Below are positions 54,960 through 63,834 of a DNA stretch of 64,000 bases, piece by piece (the stretch's first letter is position 1; the number at the start of each line of letters is the position of its first letter). The translations under genes were made by a program, and so were the position numbers. Source of the stretch: Streptococcus sp. 29892. Its GTDB lineage: Bacteria > Bacillota > Bacilli > Lactobacillales > Streptococcaceae. The notes below the pieces were generated by a model, which saw nothing but the letters and a program-made list of their open reading frames with translations, made no database searches and was not told the origin of the DNA. Location: positions 1,020,001-1,084,000 of the forward strand of contig NZ_CP118734.1 of assembly GCF_032594935.1 (NCBI RefSeq), read 5' to 3'.

Positions 54960-55472
54960 CTATTTCTCTCTTCTTTTATAGTTTTTAATGATGAAATCAA
55001 CTGGATTGGCTTCATCTTTTGGACGAAATTGTTCACTTTGTAACTGGAAATCTCCCATTGGAAAAACTTCTGGAAAGAAAATATCACCGTCAAATTGCCC
55101 GTGAATATGTGTTACAATCAATTCTTCGATGTAGGGCGCAAAAGCAGTGAAAATTTGACCACCACCAATAACAAACAAGGTTCTTTCTTGCTGATTATAC
55201 CAGTCTAGGACATCTTCTACACTGTGTAGGACTGTAACCCTATCACTCTCCACTTGATAGCTTTTATCGGTAGTCAGTACCAAGGAATGACGATTTGGAA
55301 GAGCACGTTTTCCCATGCCATCAAAAGTCACACGCCCCATCACCATTGCATGACCAGTAGTCGTTTCTTTAAAATGAGCTAGGTCAGCAGGCAAAGACCA
55401 GGGCAATTTATCCCCTTTTCCAATCAAACCATTTTCATCTTGAGCCCAAATTGCCACAATCTTTTTTGTCAT
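54960..55472 (-). CDS. folA: Dihydrofolate reductase
   Basis: 170 residues with IWAQDENGLIGKGDKLPWSLPADLAHFKETT: the catalytic acidic residue (D in LPADLAHF) and the LPW motif are present, followed by VMGRVTF and the NADPH-binding GGGQIFTAF. FolA regenerates tetrahydrofolate used up by ThyA, encoded just upstream. A TAGAAT box about 55507 on the minus strand may be its -10. Confidence 0.97.
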   Translation of the reverse strand: MTKKIVAIWAQDENGLIGKGDKLPWSLPADLAHFKETTTGHAMVMGRVTFDGMGKRALPNRHSLVLTTDKSYQVESDRVTVLHSVEDVLDWYNQQERTLFVIGGGQIFTAFAPYIEELIVTHIHGQFDGDIFFPEVFPMGDFQLQSEQFRPKDEANPVDFIIKNYKRREK

Positions 55473-55622
55473 TTTCTCTCACTTTCCGTCCTATCATTCT
55501 ATCAAAAATTCATAAAAAATGCACTTACCAAGTAGGCCAAGCGCAAATTTTATAACTAGAACCAATTCCTCAATTTTATATATTCTTGATAGACGAAACT
55601 CTACTTACTACTGTTTATTAAC

Positions 55623-55769
55623 TTAAATCGCTAAATCGAACTTCAATTGCTCCAACACCTTACCAAAGTGTTGGAGGTTGGAAAGTGAAACAGTTCGGGG
55701 AACTGTTTCAGCCCGAGCTTATAATTAAAGAAGCGAGGTAATGGAACGAAGTTCTTACTGCTAATCCAG
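55623..55769 (-). repeat. thyA 3'-end duplication with hairpin insert
   Basis: 55623-55649 repeats the last nine codons of thyA (QLKFDLAI and stop) with 5 of 27 bases changed, all synonymous, while the true end is at 55770-55796. The 120 bp between them hold two hairpins, CTCCAACAC / GTGTTGGAG (55650-55676) and GAAACAGTTC / AACTGTTTC-type (55688-55710), the latter followed by CAGCCCGAG, TATAATTAA, GAAG, related to the repeats after guaA. Confidence 0.75.
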
Positions 55770-56609
55770 TTAAATCGCCAAGTCAAACTTAAGTTGCGGT
55801 TTAACTGGATTGTAATCCACCAACTCAAAATCTTCTGCCTTAATATCAAAGAAATTGGTACCATCTGGAACATTGAGGACCAAACGTGGCTCAACTTCCG
55901 ATGGGCTACGACGAAGCAATTCCTCAGCCTGTTCAAACTGATTATCATAGATATGAAGGTTGTTGATGAAATAGAAAAACTTCCCAACCTTCCAGCCAAA
56001 ATGCTTGGCAATCATCATTTGAAGAGCGACATACTGCATGGCGTTGATATGGTGAGCCACTAACATATCATTGGAGCGCTGAGTGAGGGTTGCATCAAGA
56101 TAAATCTCTCCGTCCACTCGGCGAACATCAAACATGGTCTGGAAGGCGCATGGCAAAAGACCTGCGGATTGGTCGAAGGCCTCGTAATCCCACAAAGAAA
56201 TCACATTGCGACGGTTCCAGGGATTTTCTTCCAGTTGCTTGAGGATTGTTGAAATGATGTCATGTTTTTTCACAATTGCACCATAGCGTTCACCGATGGT
56301 CCCTGTTCCATCTACTTCCCAGTCATTCCAATATTGAACGCCGTATTTTTCCTGCAAGACAGACAGGTCATTGGTCTGGTCTTGGTAAATCCAGAGAATT
56401 TCCTTAATGGCTGATTTAATCGGAATTGGTCTTAGTGTGGTAATAGGAAACTCGCCCTTAGACAAATCATACTCAGCAAAGGAACCAGTAATATACTTAG
56501 AATTAGCAACGTTTCCATCCTTGTAACGTGGACGAGCATTTTCTGAAAAAACGCCCTCTTCCACAATCTTACGAATATTTTCTTTAAAAATAATATCTGC
56601 TTTAGTCAT
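55770..56609 (-). CDS. thyA: Thymidylate synthase
   Basis: ThyA makes dTMP from dUMP with methylene-tetrahydrofolate, producing dihydrofolate for FolA. 279 residues: catalytic cysteine in LLPCAFQ (around residue 156), QRSNDMLVA and [13 protein letters not shown] for dUMP and folate binding, C-terminal LKFDLAI. The 279-residue length is that of the Lactobacillus/Streptococcus-type enzyme. The start at 56609 (MTKADIIFK) is chosen; the longer frame extends into non-coding DNA. Confidence 0.97.
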   Translation of the reverse strand: MTKADIIFKENIRKIVEEGVFSENARPRYKDGNVANSKYITGSFAEYDLSKGEFPITTLRPIPIKSAIKEILWIYQDQTNDLSVLQEKYGVQYWNDWEVDGTGTIGERYGAIVKKHDIISTILKQLEENPWNRRNVISLWDYEAFDQSAGLLPCAFQTMFDVRRVDGEIYLDATLTQRSNDMLVAHHINAMQYVALQMMIAKHFGWKVGKFFYFINNLHIYDNQFEQAEELLRRSPSEVEPRLVLNVPDGTNFFDIKAEDFELVDYNPVKPQLKFDLAI

Positions 56610-56661
56610 GGTCTTAGTATAGCAAATTCTAGCAAAAAACTCCAGTTTTGCACCGGAGTTC

Positions 56662-56964
56662 TCATTCGAAAAAAATTGAAAAGAAATCAAGTTGGAATAA
56701 ACCAGATAGGGATGTTACTAGGCTGAACAGTATAAGATGGAAAGCAACCAAGGTGACGCTCAACAATATCTGACGAACATTTTTCGTATAAATAGCCGTT
56801 GGTAGAGTAGCTAGTCCTAAAAATGCAATGATATAAAATATCAGCTTAAAATTCACATTTAAAATACCAAACCACTGGCCTATTGGTAAAAATAGCATAG
56901 CAATGAGAAAAGCAGCAATGCTATAGAGGACAATATTTAGCCGTCTTAATAGGGTCATATTCAT
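56662..56964 (-). CDS. Small membrane protein
   Basis: 100 residues with three membrane segments (about 10-28, 38-58, 68-92). GGAG is 6 nt before the ATG at 56964. It lies 12 nt after a similar small membrane gene (56977-57255), so the two form a pair; neither belongs to a family I recognise. Confidence 0.7.
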   Translation of the reverse strand: MNMTLLRRLNIVLYSIAAFLIAMLFLPIGQWFGILNVNFKLIFYIIAFLGLATLPTAIYTKNVRQILLSVTLVAFHLILFSLVTSLSGLFQLDFFSIFFE

Positions 56965-56976
56965 AAATAACTCCTT

Positions 56977-57255
56977 CTAGGGACCGAAGAGAACATAGCC
57001 CAAGCCAAAGAACAAGGGGAAAGAAATGATCAATAGAATACTGATGATACCCGTCCAAAGTTTTTTGTAATAGATTGACAAGATGAGAATGAGCGCCCCA
57101 AATATTGGCAAAATCAGCATAGTCGCTACAGAGCCCCAACTAGACGGGAAAAACCAGTCACGAATCCAGTAATCAAGGAAAAAGGCAGACAGTAAAATCA
57201 AAAGCCCGACTATAGTTAGATAGTCAATTAGTTTAGGCATACTTACTTGTTTCAT
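56977..57255 (-). CDS. Small membrane protein
   Basis: 92 residues with three membrane segments (about 12-28, 40-58, 66-88), starting MKQVSMPKLIDYL. The start at 57255 follows AAAGGAG at about 57268-57262; the longer frame is rejected. Same pair as 56662-56964. Function unknown. Confidence 0.7.
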   Translation of the reverse strand: MKQVSMPKLIDYLTIVGLLILLSAFFLDYWIRDWFFPSSWGSVATMLILPIFGALILILSIYYKKLWTGIISILLIISFPLFFGLGYVLFGP

Positions 57256-57382
57256 ACACCAACACTCCTTTCTCTTTTCAATATTATTGTACTCTTTTAT
57301 CAACCGATTTTCAATATATGTATATAAAGAAAGTGTGACAGCGGAATTGAAAAAAGCAGGGGGATGCCCTGCTTTTTTCAAT

Positions 57383-58771
57383 TTAGTTATAACCTAAAGC
57401 AAGCTTATACTGCTTTTGTACTTCCGCATAGCTGAATTTGTTGGCATAGTCAAGAATTTTATTAGACAATTGCTGCCGGTCTTCAAAAGGTAAACTTGCT
57501 AGATTTTTCAAGGCTTTAACAAGATCATCAATACTATCAAAACCACATTGTTGGTAGATTCCCAACTCTTCCAAGACTTGATTATGTCCAAAATCAACCC
57601 TGGAAAGTATTGGTATCAAGCCAAATCCAAGGCATTCTACCATAGCGTTAGCAAACATTTCACTGAGGGAGCAAGATAGATAAGCACAATAATCTGACCG
57701 TGGAATTTGTCCACTAGGGACAAAGCCTTTGAAAATCACGTTGTCAGGGATCATGTGCTGATTTTTAAAATCTTGAATTACTTCATCCCGTCCTCCATAA
57801 ATATGAAGTTCTAAGTCAGGAACTTCTCTCATAGCCTGGACTGCCATAGCCACTCGTTTGTGATCATATATATTACCAACCAGAAGCAGTTTATTGCTTT
57901 TCAATCCTCTAGGCGGCTGCTGAGCTACTTGAATGGCAATAGGAGGAAGGAACTCTGCTTGAATGCCATCTTTAGCCAGTGGCTCGATAATGTAGGGACT
58001 AGCAACAAAAATTTCTTTTCCAAGTTTAATATTGTAGCCTTCGACATTTTTTTGTGAAAAGTAATGGTTGTAATGAAGGATAAAGCGATAGGTAATGCCT
58101 TGATCTTGACAAAATGTTTCTAACGTCTGGCTAATAAACTGGTCGTTTAAGACAATATCTTGATCAGGAACAATTCTGTCTGACAAAAAGTTCACAAATA
58201 GATCGATCATGGTCCATTTCTGACCTTGGAAAAAATAGTAACACTCTTTATCTTCAATTCTTCCTTGTAGGACAATATTGCCATTTTTATCGTAATAACA
58301 GAAGCTGTCATCCGAAAAATTGGTAAAAAACGGCTTTTCAAAAACTGAGGTTACTGCTTTTAATTCTAAATTTTTACTCCGTTCGATGATGGATAAAATA
58401 TTTCCTTCAGCAGTTAAGTTCAGGTCAAAGTAACCCTCGTCAGTTGTGTACATAGCTGTCGTTGGAGAGAAAATTTGCTTATCCTTCCAAAGGATTTGCT
58501 TTTTAGTTAAATCGGCTTCAAAGTCATCTAGTTGATAGGAACGCAGGCAAGTGTCAATATCCGAATAAAGGTGAGGTAAGATAATGACATGATCCAGTTT
58601 ATAGCCTTGTGCTTGAAGCTGTTCCTTCCAAAATGGCGTTGAATAAGGAGTTCCGAGCAAAAGGTAGTTGGCAATACCCAAGTCATTTAATACGTTTTGT
58701 CGAAAAACTTGTGTGGTTTCATAGCCAAACGTTTTGTCCGACATCCAACTTCTCAAGGTATATAGTGTCAC
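57383..58771 (-). CDS. GtfA-like glycosyltransferase (GT4-type) paired with the surface protein
   Basis: 462 residues. The N-terminus (GYETTQVFRQNVLNDLGIANYLLL) is like that of GtfA-type protein O-GlcNAc transferases of the accessory-Sec clusters, and the C-terminal half has a GT4-like donor site: LLLVGNIYDHKRVAMAVQAMREVP, LHIYGG, FKGFVPSGQIPRSDYCAYLSCSLSEMFANAMVECLGFGLIPI (E-x7-E-type region). It starts 23 nt after the surface-protein stop codon, so it probably glycosylates that Ser/Thr-rich protein in the cytoplasm. No SecA2/SecY2 genes occur in the window. Confidence 0.75.
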   Translation of the reverse strand: MTLYTLRSWMSDKTFGYETTQVFRQNVLNDLGIANYLLLGTPYSTPFWKEQLQAQGYKLDHVIILPHLYSDIDTCLRSYQLDDFEADLTKKQILWKDKQIFSPTTAMYTTDEGYFDLNLTAEGNILSIIERSKNLELKAVTSVFEKPFFTNFSDDSFCYYDKNGNIVLQGRIEDKECYYFFQGQKWTMIDLFVNFLSDRIVPDQDIVLNDQFISQTLETFCQDQGITYRFILHYNHYFSQKNVEGYNIKLGKEIFVASPYIIEPLAKDGIQAEFLPPIAIQVAQQPPRGLKSNKLLLVGNIYDHKRVAMAVQAMREVPDLELHIYGGRDEVIQDFKNQHMIPDNVIFKGFVPSGQIPRSDYCAYLSCSLSEMFANAMVECLGFGLIPILSRVDFGHNQVLEELGIYQQCGFDSIDDLVKALKNLASLPFEDRQQLSNKILDYANKFSYAEVQKQYKLALGYN

Positions 58772-58794
58772 ATGTGTTCTCCCTTTTGGATATT

Positions 58795-61700
58795 CTAAGC
58801 TTTCACGGTTGTATGTGAAAAGTAGATATTTATCGAATTTGACCGCGGAGCTACAGAGAGACTAACTCGTTTGTAATAGTAAGTTACTACAGTTACGCCT
58901 TCCGCAACTGTACCAGTTTCAGCTGTATCAACCCTGGTGAATTCATACGGCACAGGGTTTTCTTCAAGATCAACTGGTTTGGTATAAACATAGTGCTGGA
59001 CATAATAGACTTGACCATTAGCAATCTCTAGCTCAGGAGTAACAACACCTTCTTGCGTCACTATGTTAGGGATAAGAAGGGCTTGTTGCGCAGTTGAGCT
59101 TAAATCCATTGTGACAGCTTCGGATTCAACTAGTTGAGCAGTTGATCTATCAAAGCCTCTCTCACTTGCATAGCGGTCGCTCAAGAATTTACCATCCAAC
59201 TGAGGATCGGTCAGAGGAATATACACATCCAAGGTTTCTGCCGCAACTTCTGCTTTTCCGTTTTCAATCGGACTTGTTTGACCTGTCAGGGTATTAAGAG
59301 CTTCTAACGGCGCAACCCTCATAGTAGCAATCCGTGAGTTGTTTAAATCCCTATCTGCAGTCGTATCGTATTGAAGATCTGTTGGTTCTGTGGTCACCTT
59401 GGTATCTATTATGTTGCCTTTGTAGTCCTTTGTTGTGGTGGTTGTTTCGATTGCTACAACCCCTTCAGCAACAGTTGAACCTGTCAAAATTTCTTGACCA
59501 GTACTTTCATCTACATAGCGTGTAATGACTTTACCAGTAATATCTCGCTTGCTCTCTTCTACGGTATTGGCAGGTTTGACGGATTCCACTGGTAGTACTT
59601 CTGGTTCAATTTTTTGGTTAATTGGTTTAACTTCTACAACTTTTGGCCTGTAATAATAGGTGATGGTCTGTACTTTTTGATTACTGCTTCCGATTTCTTG
59701 CCCTTCTACACGACTGAATTCATATTCAGCTTCAGGTACGATAGCTCTAGATGGTCTTGTATAGGAATAACTATAATCTGTATAATCCCTCGTACCATAT
59801 ATGGTAGTATCATTACCTCTTCCAATTTCTTCAATATTTTGAGAAGATTCATCAAATCCTTCCTTGCGAACATGATCCAATGTTTCAGCAATATTGTCAG
59901 GATCCCCTGGGTTACTTGGAGAATAGATACGAACTCGGCTAGTCAAACTATCTAATAGACCTTGGGCTGCATTATTTACAACAAGCCCAGTCTGCTTGGT
60001 CTCAGGGTTAATCCAATTTGTTGCAACAGTCCGCTTCTTAGCAATCGCTACCTCTTTGACAATCTTATCTGCTTCAGTACTGTAGTCAAAGCTAGCAGGA
60101 GTACTCGAAATTTGGGTGTCTACAGTATTGCCCAAGGCATCCTTAGTTACCGTCGTCTTCTCAAGGGCAATAACCCCTTCTTTTACAATGGTTTCAGGAA
60201 GAATTTCTTGACCTGTCACTTCATCGATATAGCGAGTAATAACTTTACCCTTGATTTCTTGTGTTGACTCTTCAGTCGTATTCGGTACTTTGCGATAGAT
60301 GTAAGTTACATGGTTCTCACCCGGTAAGACCTTACCAGATACCGCTCCATTGACAGAAATATATTCGTACAATGCACCTTCAAACTCGATACGATCTGGT
60401 CTTAGATTGGTTGCATCGTAGCTTGCATTGGTTTCACGCTTGGTTTCTTCAATATTTGAGATTCCATCAGTAATCGTTTCGGTCCGTTCAGTGAAGCTTA
60501 CAATCGTGTTTACTAGAATTTTTGATGGTGCCAGAACCTTACCGTCCTCATCAGAAAAGTGTACATTTACTGTACCAGTTTCAAGAAGGGGTTCGAGTTC
60601 TTTACGGGTTACGACAGGTTGAGTTACTTTGCGATAAACATAGGTAACTTTACTTTCACCAGCTACAACTTTTCCAGTTTCACTACCTTGAACAGTCACA
60701 AACTCATAGGTTGCGCCATTGTATTCCAAGCTAGTCGCCTTAACAGAGGTTGCATTATAAGTAGCGTCGCTAACTACTTTGTTTTCTTTAATTTCTTCAA
60801 CACCGTCAGTGGTTACCTTGGTACGGAAGGTTGTTGAAATGATGGCATTTACCAATTCTTTCGAATCTGCAAGTTTATTGCCAGCCTCATCGACATAATG
60901 AACTGTGACCTTACCAGTTTCTTGGATTGGATCAAGCTCTTCACGAGTTACGACAGGTTGAGTCACTTTGCGGTAAACATAAGTAACTTCCGTCTCACCT
61001 GCCACAACTTTGCCTGTTTCACTACCTTGAACAGCCACAAACTCATAGGTTGCGCCATTGTATTCCAAGCTAGTTGCCTTAACTGAGGCCGCGTTGTAAG
61101 TAGCATTGCTAGCTACTGTATTTTCTTTAATTTCTTCCACACCGTCAGTGGTTACCTTGGTACGGAAAGTTGTCGAAATGATGGCATTTACCAATTCTTT
61201 AGAATCTGCTAGTTTATTGCCAGCCTCATCGACATAATGAACAGTAACCTTACCGGTTTCTTGGATTGGATCAAGCTCTTCACGAGTGACAACTGGTTGA
61301 GCAACCTTACGGTAAACATAAGTAACTTCTGTCTCGCCAGCTACTACTTTGCCAGTTTCATTTCCTTTAACAGCTACAAACTCATATGTGTCACCGTTGG
61401 ATTCAATGGTATTTACTTTCAGGGCAGCAGCATTATAGTCAAGATCATTTGGTACAGTATTTTCTTTAATTTCCTCTACACCGTTTACAGTCACTTTAGT
61501 ACGATAAGTAGTAGAAACAACAGCATTTACCAATTCTTTAGAAGCAGCTATTGTATTGCCCTCTTCGTCAACATAGTGAACTGTAACCTTGCCCTTATTC
61601 TCCTGTGTCTCAGTTGTCAAATCAGCTGAAGGTAGAGTGTTAGGGCTTGTAGGTGTTTCTGCAGGTACAGATGCGATTTCTGGATAATAGCCAACATATT

Positions 61701-62532
61701 CCCAACAAGTATCTGTTGCAGGTGTATGAGTAAAGCGAGCATTTAATTGCAGTTTGACATTTTCAACCAAATCAAGGAAGGTTGATGAATTGGCGAGAAC
61801 CGGTGTAGAAACTCCGATACTTCCTGCAACCAATAGAGCAATAGCTACATGTTTGCCTGTTTTACGGTTCTTAAACAATAAGTAACCACCAAATGTCAAC
61901 ATACCCAACCCTGCAATAGCAATAGTTTTTGAGCTAGCAGAGCCTGTTTTTGGCAAAATAGACTGTACAGATTTCGCAGGAATACCAGTTATCCTCGATA
62001 CTGTCTGAGCAACAGTTGAAGGTGTTTCCGCTTTTGGTGTGACTGTTACTACAGGAGCTACTGGAACTTGTGGTTCAACTTGAGGTGTACCAGGAACAAC
62101 TGGGATTTGTGGAACTTGTGGCGTGCCAGGAACTACTGGGATTTGTGGAACTAATGATGGTGGGGTTGGTAGGATTGGTTGTATCGGCTCAGGATCCACT
62201 GGAACAACTTGGCAACTACCAGAAGGTTTATATACGGCAACAAAACCAGTAATCCACTCAAAATTCCCTGTCTCTGGATTGATCCAAGAAAGCTGTTCAT
62301 CAATATTACCTGATTTAATTCGTGCCTTTTGCTCCACTGTTAAATCATTGAAATTTACTCTACTAATCGTGGCATCTACCGTGCGATTCGTTTGCACTAC
62401 TGCAGAATTAGTAGTCTCATTCGCAGAAACCAATGATGAACCTGCAAGGACGCCAACTGTACCTAGTAGTGCCACTCCAAGTCCTTTGACAGCCTTATGT
62501 TTTCGAAATCCATACTTATGTTTTTTTTCCAT
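58795..62532 (-). CDS. MucBP-repeat surface protein with an internal LPKTG signal
   Basis: 1245 residues. Residues 1-38 are a signal peptide with YGFRKHK and VSAN. A proline-rich stretch (about 111-170) leads to LPKTG at 193-197, a hydrophobic segment (203-220) and KNRKTGK: a full sorting signal, but in the first sixth of the protein. A second hydrophobic stretch ending STPVLANSS (229-250) follows like a second signal peptide, then a series of MucBP-like repeats with (K/T)V.VHY.DE.G and TYVYRKV, four of them in near-identical 112-residue units, then diverged ones. The C-terminus (SINIYFSHTTVKA) has no anchor. It is probably an adhesin fused from two genes or two exported parts. Confidence 0.8.
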   Translation of the reverse strand: MEKKHKYGFRKHKAVKGLGVALLGTVGVLAGSSLVSANETTNSAVVQTNRTVDATISRVNFNDLTVEQKARIKSGNIDEQLSWINPETGNFEWITGFVAVYKPSGSCQVVPVDPEPIQPILPTPPSLVPQIPVVPGTPQVPQIPVVPGTPQVEPQVPVAPVVTVTPKAETPSTVAQTVSRITGIPAKSVQSILPKTGSASSKTIAIAGLGMLTFGGYLLFKNRKTGKHVAIALLVAGSIGVSTPVLANSSTFLDLVENVKLQLNARFTHTPATDTCWEYVGYYPEIASVPAETPTSPNTLPSADLTTETQENKGKVTVHYVDEEGNTIAASKELVNAVVSTTYRTKVTVNGVEEIKENTVPNDLDYNAAALKVNTIESNGDTYEFVAVKGNETGKVVAGETEVTYVYRKVAQPVVTREELDPIQETGKVTVHYVDEAGNKLADSKELVNAIISTTFRTKVTTDGVEEIKENTVASNATYNAASVKATSLEYNGATYEFVAVQGSETGKVVAGETEVTYVYRKVTQPVVTREELDPIQETGKVTVHYVDEAGNKLADSKELVNAIISTTFRTKVTTDGVEEIKENKVVSDATYNATSVKATSLEYNGATYEFVTVQGSETGKVVAGESKVTYVYRKVTQPVVTRKELEPLLETGTVNVHFSDEDGKVLAPSKILVNTIVSFTERTETITDGISNIEETKRETNASYDATNLRPDRIEFEGALYEYISVNGAVSGKVLPGENHVTYIYRKVPNTTEESTQEIKGKVITRYIDEVTGQEILPETIVKEGVIALEKTTVTKDALGNTVDTQISSTPASFDYSTEADKIVKEVAIAKKRTVATNWINPETKQTGLVVNNAAQGLLDSLTSRVRIYSPSNPGDPDNIAETLDHVRKEGFDESSQNIEEIGRGNDTTIYGTRDYTDYSYSYTRPSRAIVPEAEYEFSRVEGQEIGSSNQKVQTITYYYRPKVVEVKPINQKIEPEVLPVESVKPANTVEESKRDITGKVITRYVDESTGQEILTGSTVAEGVVAIETTTTTKDYKGNIIDTKVTTEPTDLQYDTTADRDLNNSRIATMRVAPLEALNTLTGQTSPIENGKAEVAAETLDVYIPLTDPQLDGKFLSDRYASERGFDRSTAQLVESEAVTMDLSSTAQQALLIPNIVTQEGVVTPELEIANGQVYYVQHYVYTKPVDLEENPVPYEFTRVDTAETGTVAEGVTVVTYYYKRVSLSVAPRSNSINIYFSHTTVKA
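60570..61610 (-). repeat. Tandem MucBP coding repeats
   Basis: Three to four units of about 336 bp (112 residues) inside the surface gene, each coding G(K/T)VTVHYVDE(A/E)GN...ELVNA...TYEFVAV(Q/K)G.ETGKVVAGETEVTYVYRKV...PVVTREELDPIQET. The second and third are nearly identical at DNA level, which invites copy-number change by slippage or recombination. Confidence 0.85.
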
Positions 62533-62593
62533 AAATTTTTCTCCTAATATGATATCATGTCAGTTACTATAAATAGACAGTACTTACATAGTC

Positions 62594-62622
62594 ATTTTAT
62601 TACATATTTCAGATTTTTTCAA
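62594..62622 (-). promoter_or_regulatory. Promoter of the surface protein gene
   Basis: Minus strand: -35 TTGAAA (62622-62617), 17-nt spacer, -10 TAAAAT (62599-62594). AGGAGA follows before ATG 62532. Confidence 0.7.
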
Positions 62623-62725
62623 GTGATATTAAAAGATTTTTTTTGAATGTTCAGTTCTTACTGCTTATCGCATAACCTAACCAAAACCATCTACGTAGTT
62701 GATTTACAATGATAAAGAAAACGCT

Positions 62726-62752
62726 AAAAAAGCAGAGTTCCCCCTGCTTTAG
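62726..62752 (-). terminator. glcK terminator
   Basis: On the minus strand AAGCAGGGGGAA pairs with TTCTGCTT-type arm and is followed by a T-run. It separates glcK from the surface gene. Confidence 0.7.
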
Positions 62753-62755
62753 ATA

Positions 62756-63715
62756 TTATTTCAAGACGAGTGATGCTGCACCCAATACACCTGCATCATT
62801 GCCTCGTGTTGCCAAGACAATCTGCGTGCTTTCCTTGATTTGTGGGAAACTATTTTCAGCAAAGACCTTGCGAACACCGTCTAACAAGAAGTCACCTGCT
62901 GCAGATACACCACCACCCAGGACAATGTAGGCTGGATTGAGCACAGCCGCAATATTGGCACAAGCCACACCTAAATACTCAGAGAAATGGCGGTAGACAA
63001 TCAAAGCCAAATCATCGCCTTCTTTTGCCAAATCAAAGACATCCTTAGCCGTTACATCTTGCCCATCATCAATCATTTGTTTCAGTTTTGCATCGCCTGC
63101 GTATTGGTCTGCATAACGGCGGCTGAGGTTGACAATACCTGTCGCAGAAGCTACGGTTTCCAAACAACCCTTTTTACCACAGGTACAAGCAAACGGAGCT
63201 TCAAAGTCAACTGTGATGTGTCCTAACTCACCTCCTGCTCCCTTTACACCACGAATGAGGTTTCCAGCAGCGATAACACCGCCACCAACACCAGTTCCAA
63301 GGGTCATAAAGACAACGTTTGGATTGTTGTTACCAGCACCAACCCACTGCTCACCGAGGGCTGCTACGTTGGCATCATTATCGATAAAGAATGGCAAACC
63401 AAGGGCAGCCTCAAATTGTTCTTTGACCAACTGCAAGGTTTTCCAGTTAAGGTTATAGGCACCGATAACAGTACCAGCTTCGCTATCAACCACACCAGGC
63501 GAACCCATACCAACACCCAAGAAATCGTCCTTGGTTAAACCATGAGTTTCAAATCGCTGTTGAATACTGTCAATAATATCAGGAACAATGTGACTTCCCT
63601 CATCCAAAATATTGGTCTTGATAGACCATTTTTCTTGAATCTCACCTTCCGTTGTCAAAATCGCCAACTTAACTGATGTACCACCTAGGTCAATACCAAT
63701 AATTTTTTTTGCCAT
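62756..63715 (-). CDS. glcK: ROK-family glucokinase
   Basis: 319 residues: N-terminal phosphate-1 motif IGIDLGGTSVKLAIL, DND in FIDNDANVAALGE (catalytic aspartate), GTGVGGG, and the ROK zinc motif CTCGKKGCLE (around residues 178-187) preceded by GELGHITV. It phosphorylates glucose with ATP in the cytoplasm. Single gene with a terminator behind it; upstream lies another gene end. Confidence 0.93.
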   Translation of the reverse strand: MAKKIIGIDLGGTSVKLAILTTEGEIQEKWSIKTNILDEGSHIVPDIIDSIQQRFETHGLTKDDFLGVGMGSPGVVDSEAGTVIGAYNLNWKTLQLVKEQFEAALGLPFFIDNDANVAALGEQWVGAGNNNPNVVFMTLGTGVGGGVIAAGNLIRGVKGAGGELGHITVDFEAPFACTCGKKGCLETVASATGIVNLSRRYADQYAGDAKLKQMIDDGQDVTAKDVFDLAKEGDDLALIVYRHFSEYLGVACANIAAVLNPAYIVLGGGVSAAGDFLLDGVRKVFAENSFPQIKESTQIVLATRGNDAGVLGAASLVLK

Positions 63716-63796
63716 AATGTTCTCCTTGCGTCTATATTTTCTTTATTATACCACAACGCAAAGGTTTGCGTAAAGCCTTTTCATGAACTTGTACGA

Positions 63797-63834
63797 ACAA
63801 AAAAATTTTGCCCTATCTGAACAGATAGAGCAAA
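63797..63834 (-). terminator. Terminator overlapping the end of the partial gene
   Basis: Minus strand: ATTTTGCTCTATCTG pairs with CAGATAGGGCAAAAT across a 2-nt loop, followed by a T-run. Confidence 0.8.

Noticed and set aside
55643..56011. 122-codon frame overlapping thyA
   Set aside because: Out of frame with thyA and ends in the duplicated region; no start signal.
58795..62532. Long plus-strand open frames (for example 59334-59525, 60559-60837, 61237-61629)
   Set aside because: They lie opposite the surface-protein gene, repeat with its 336-bp units, lack ribosome-binding sites and have no family features. They are antisense shadows.
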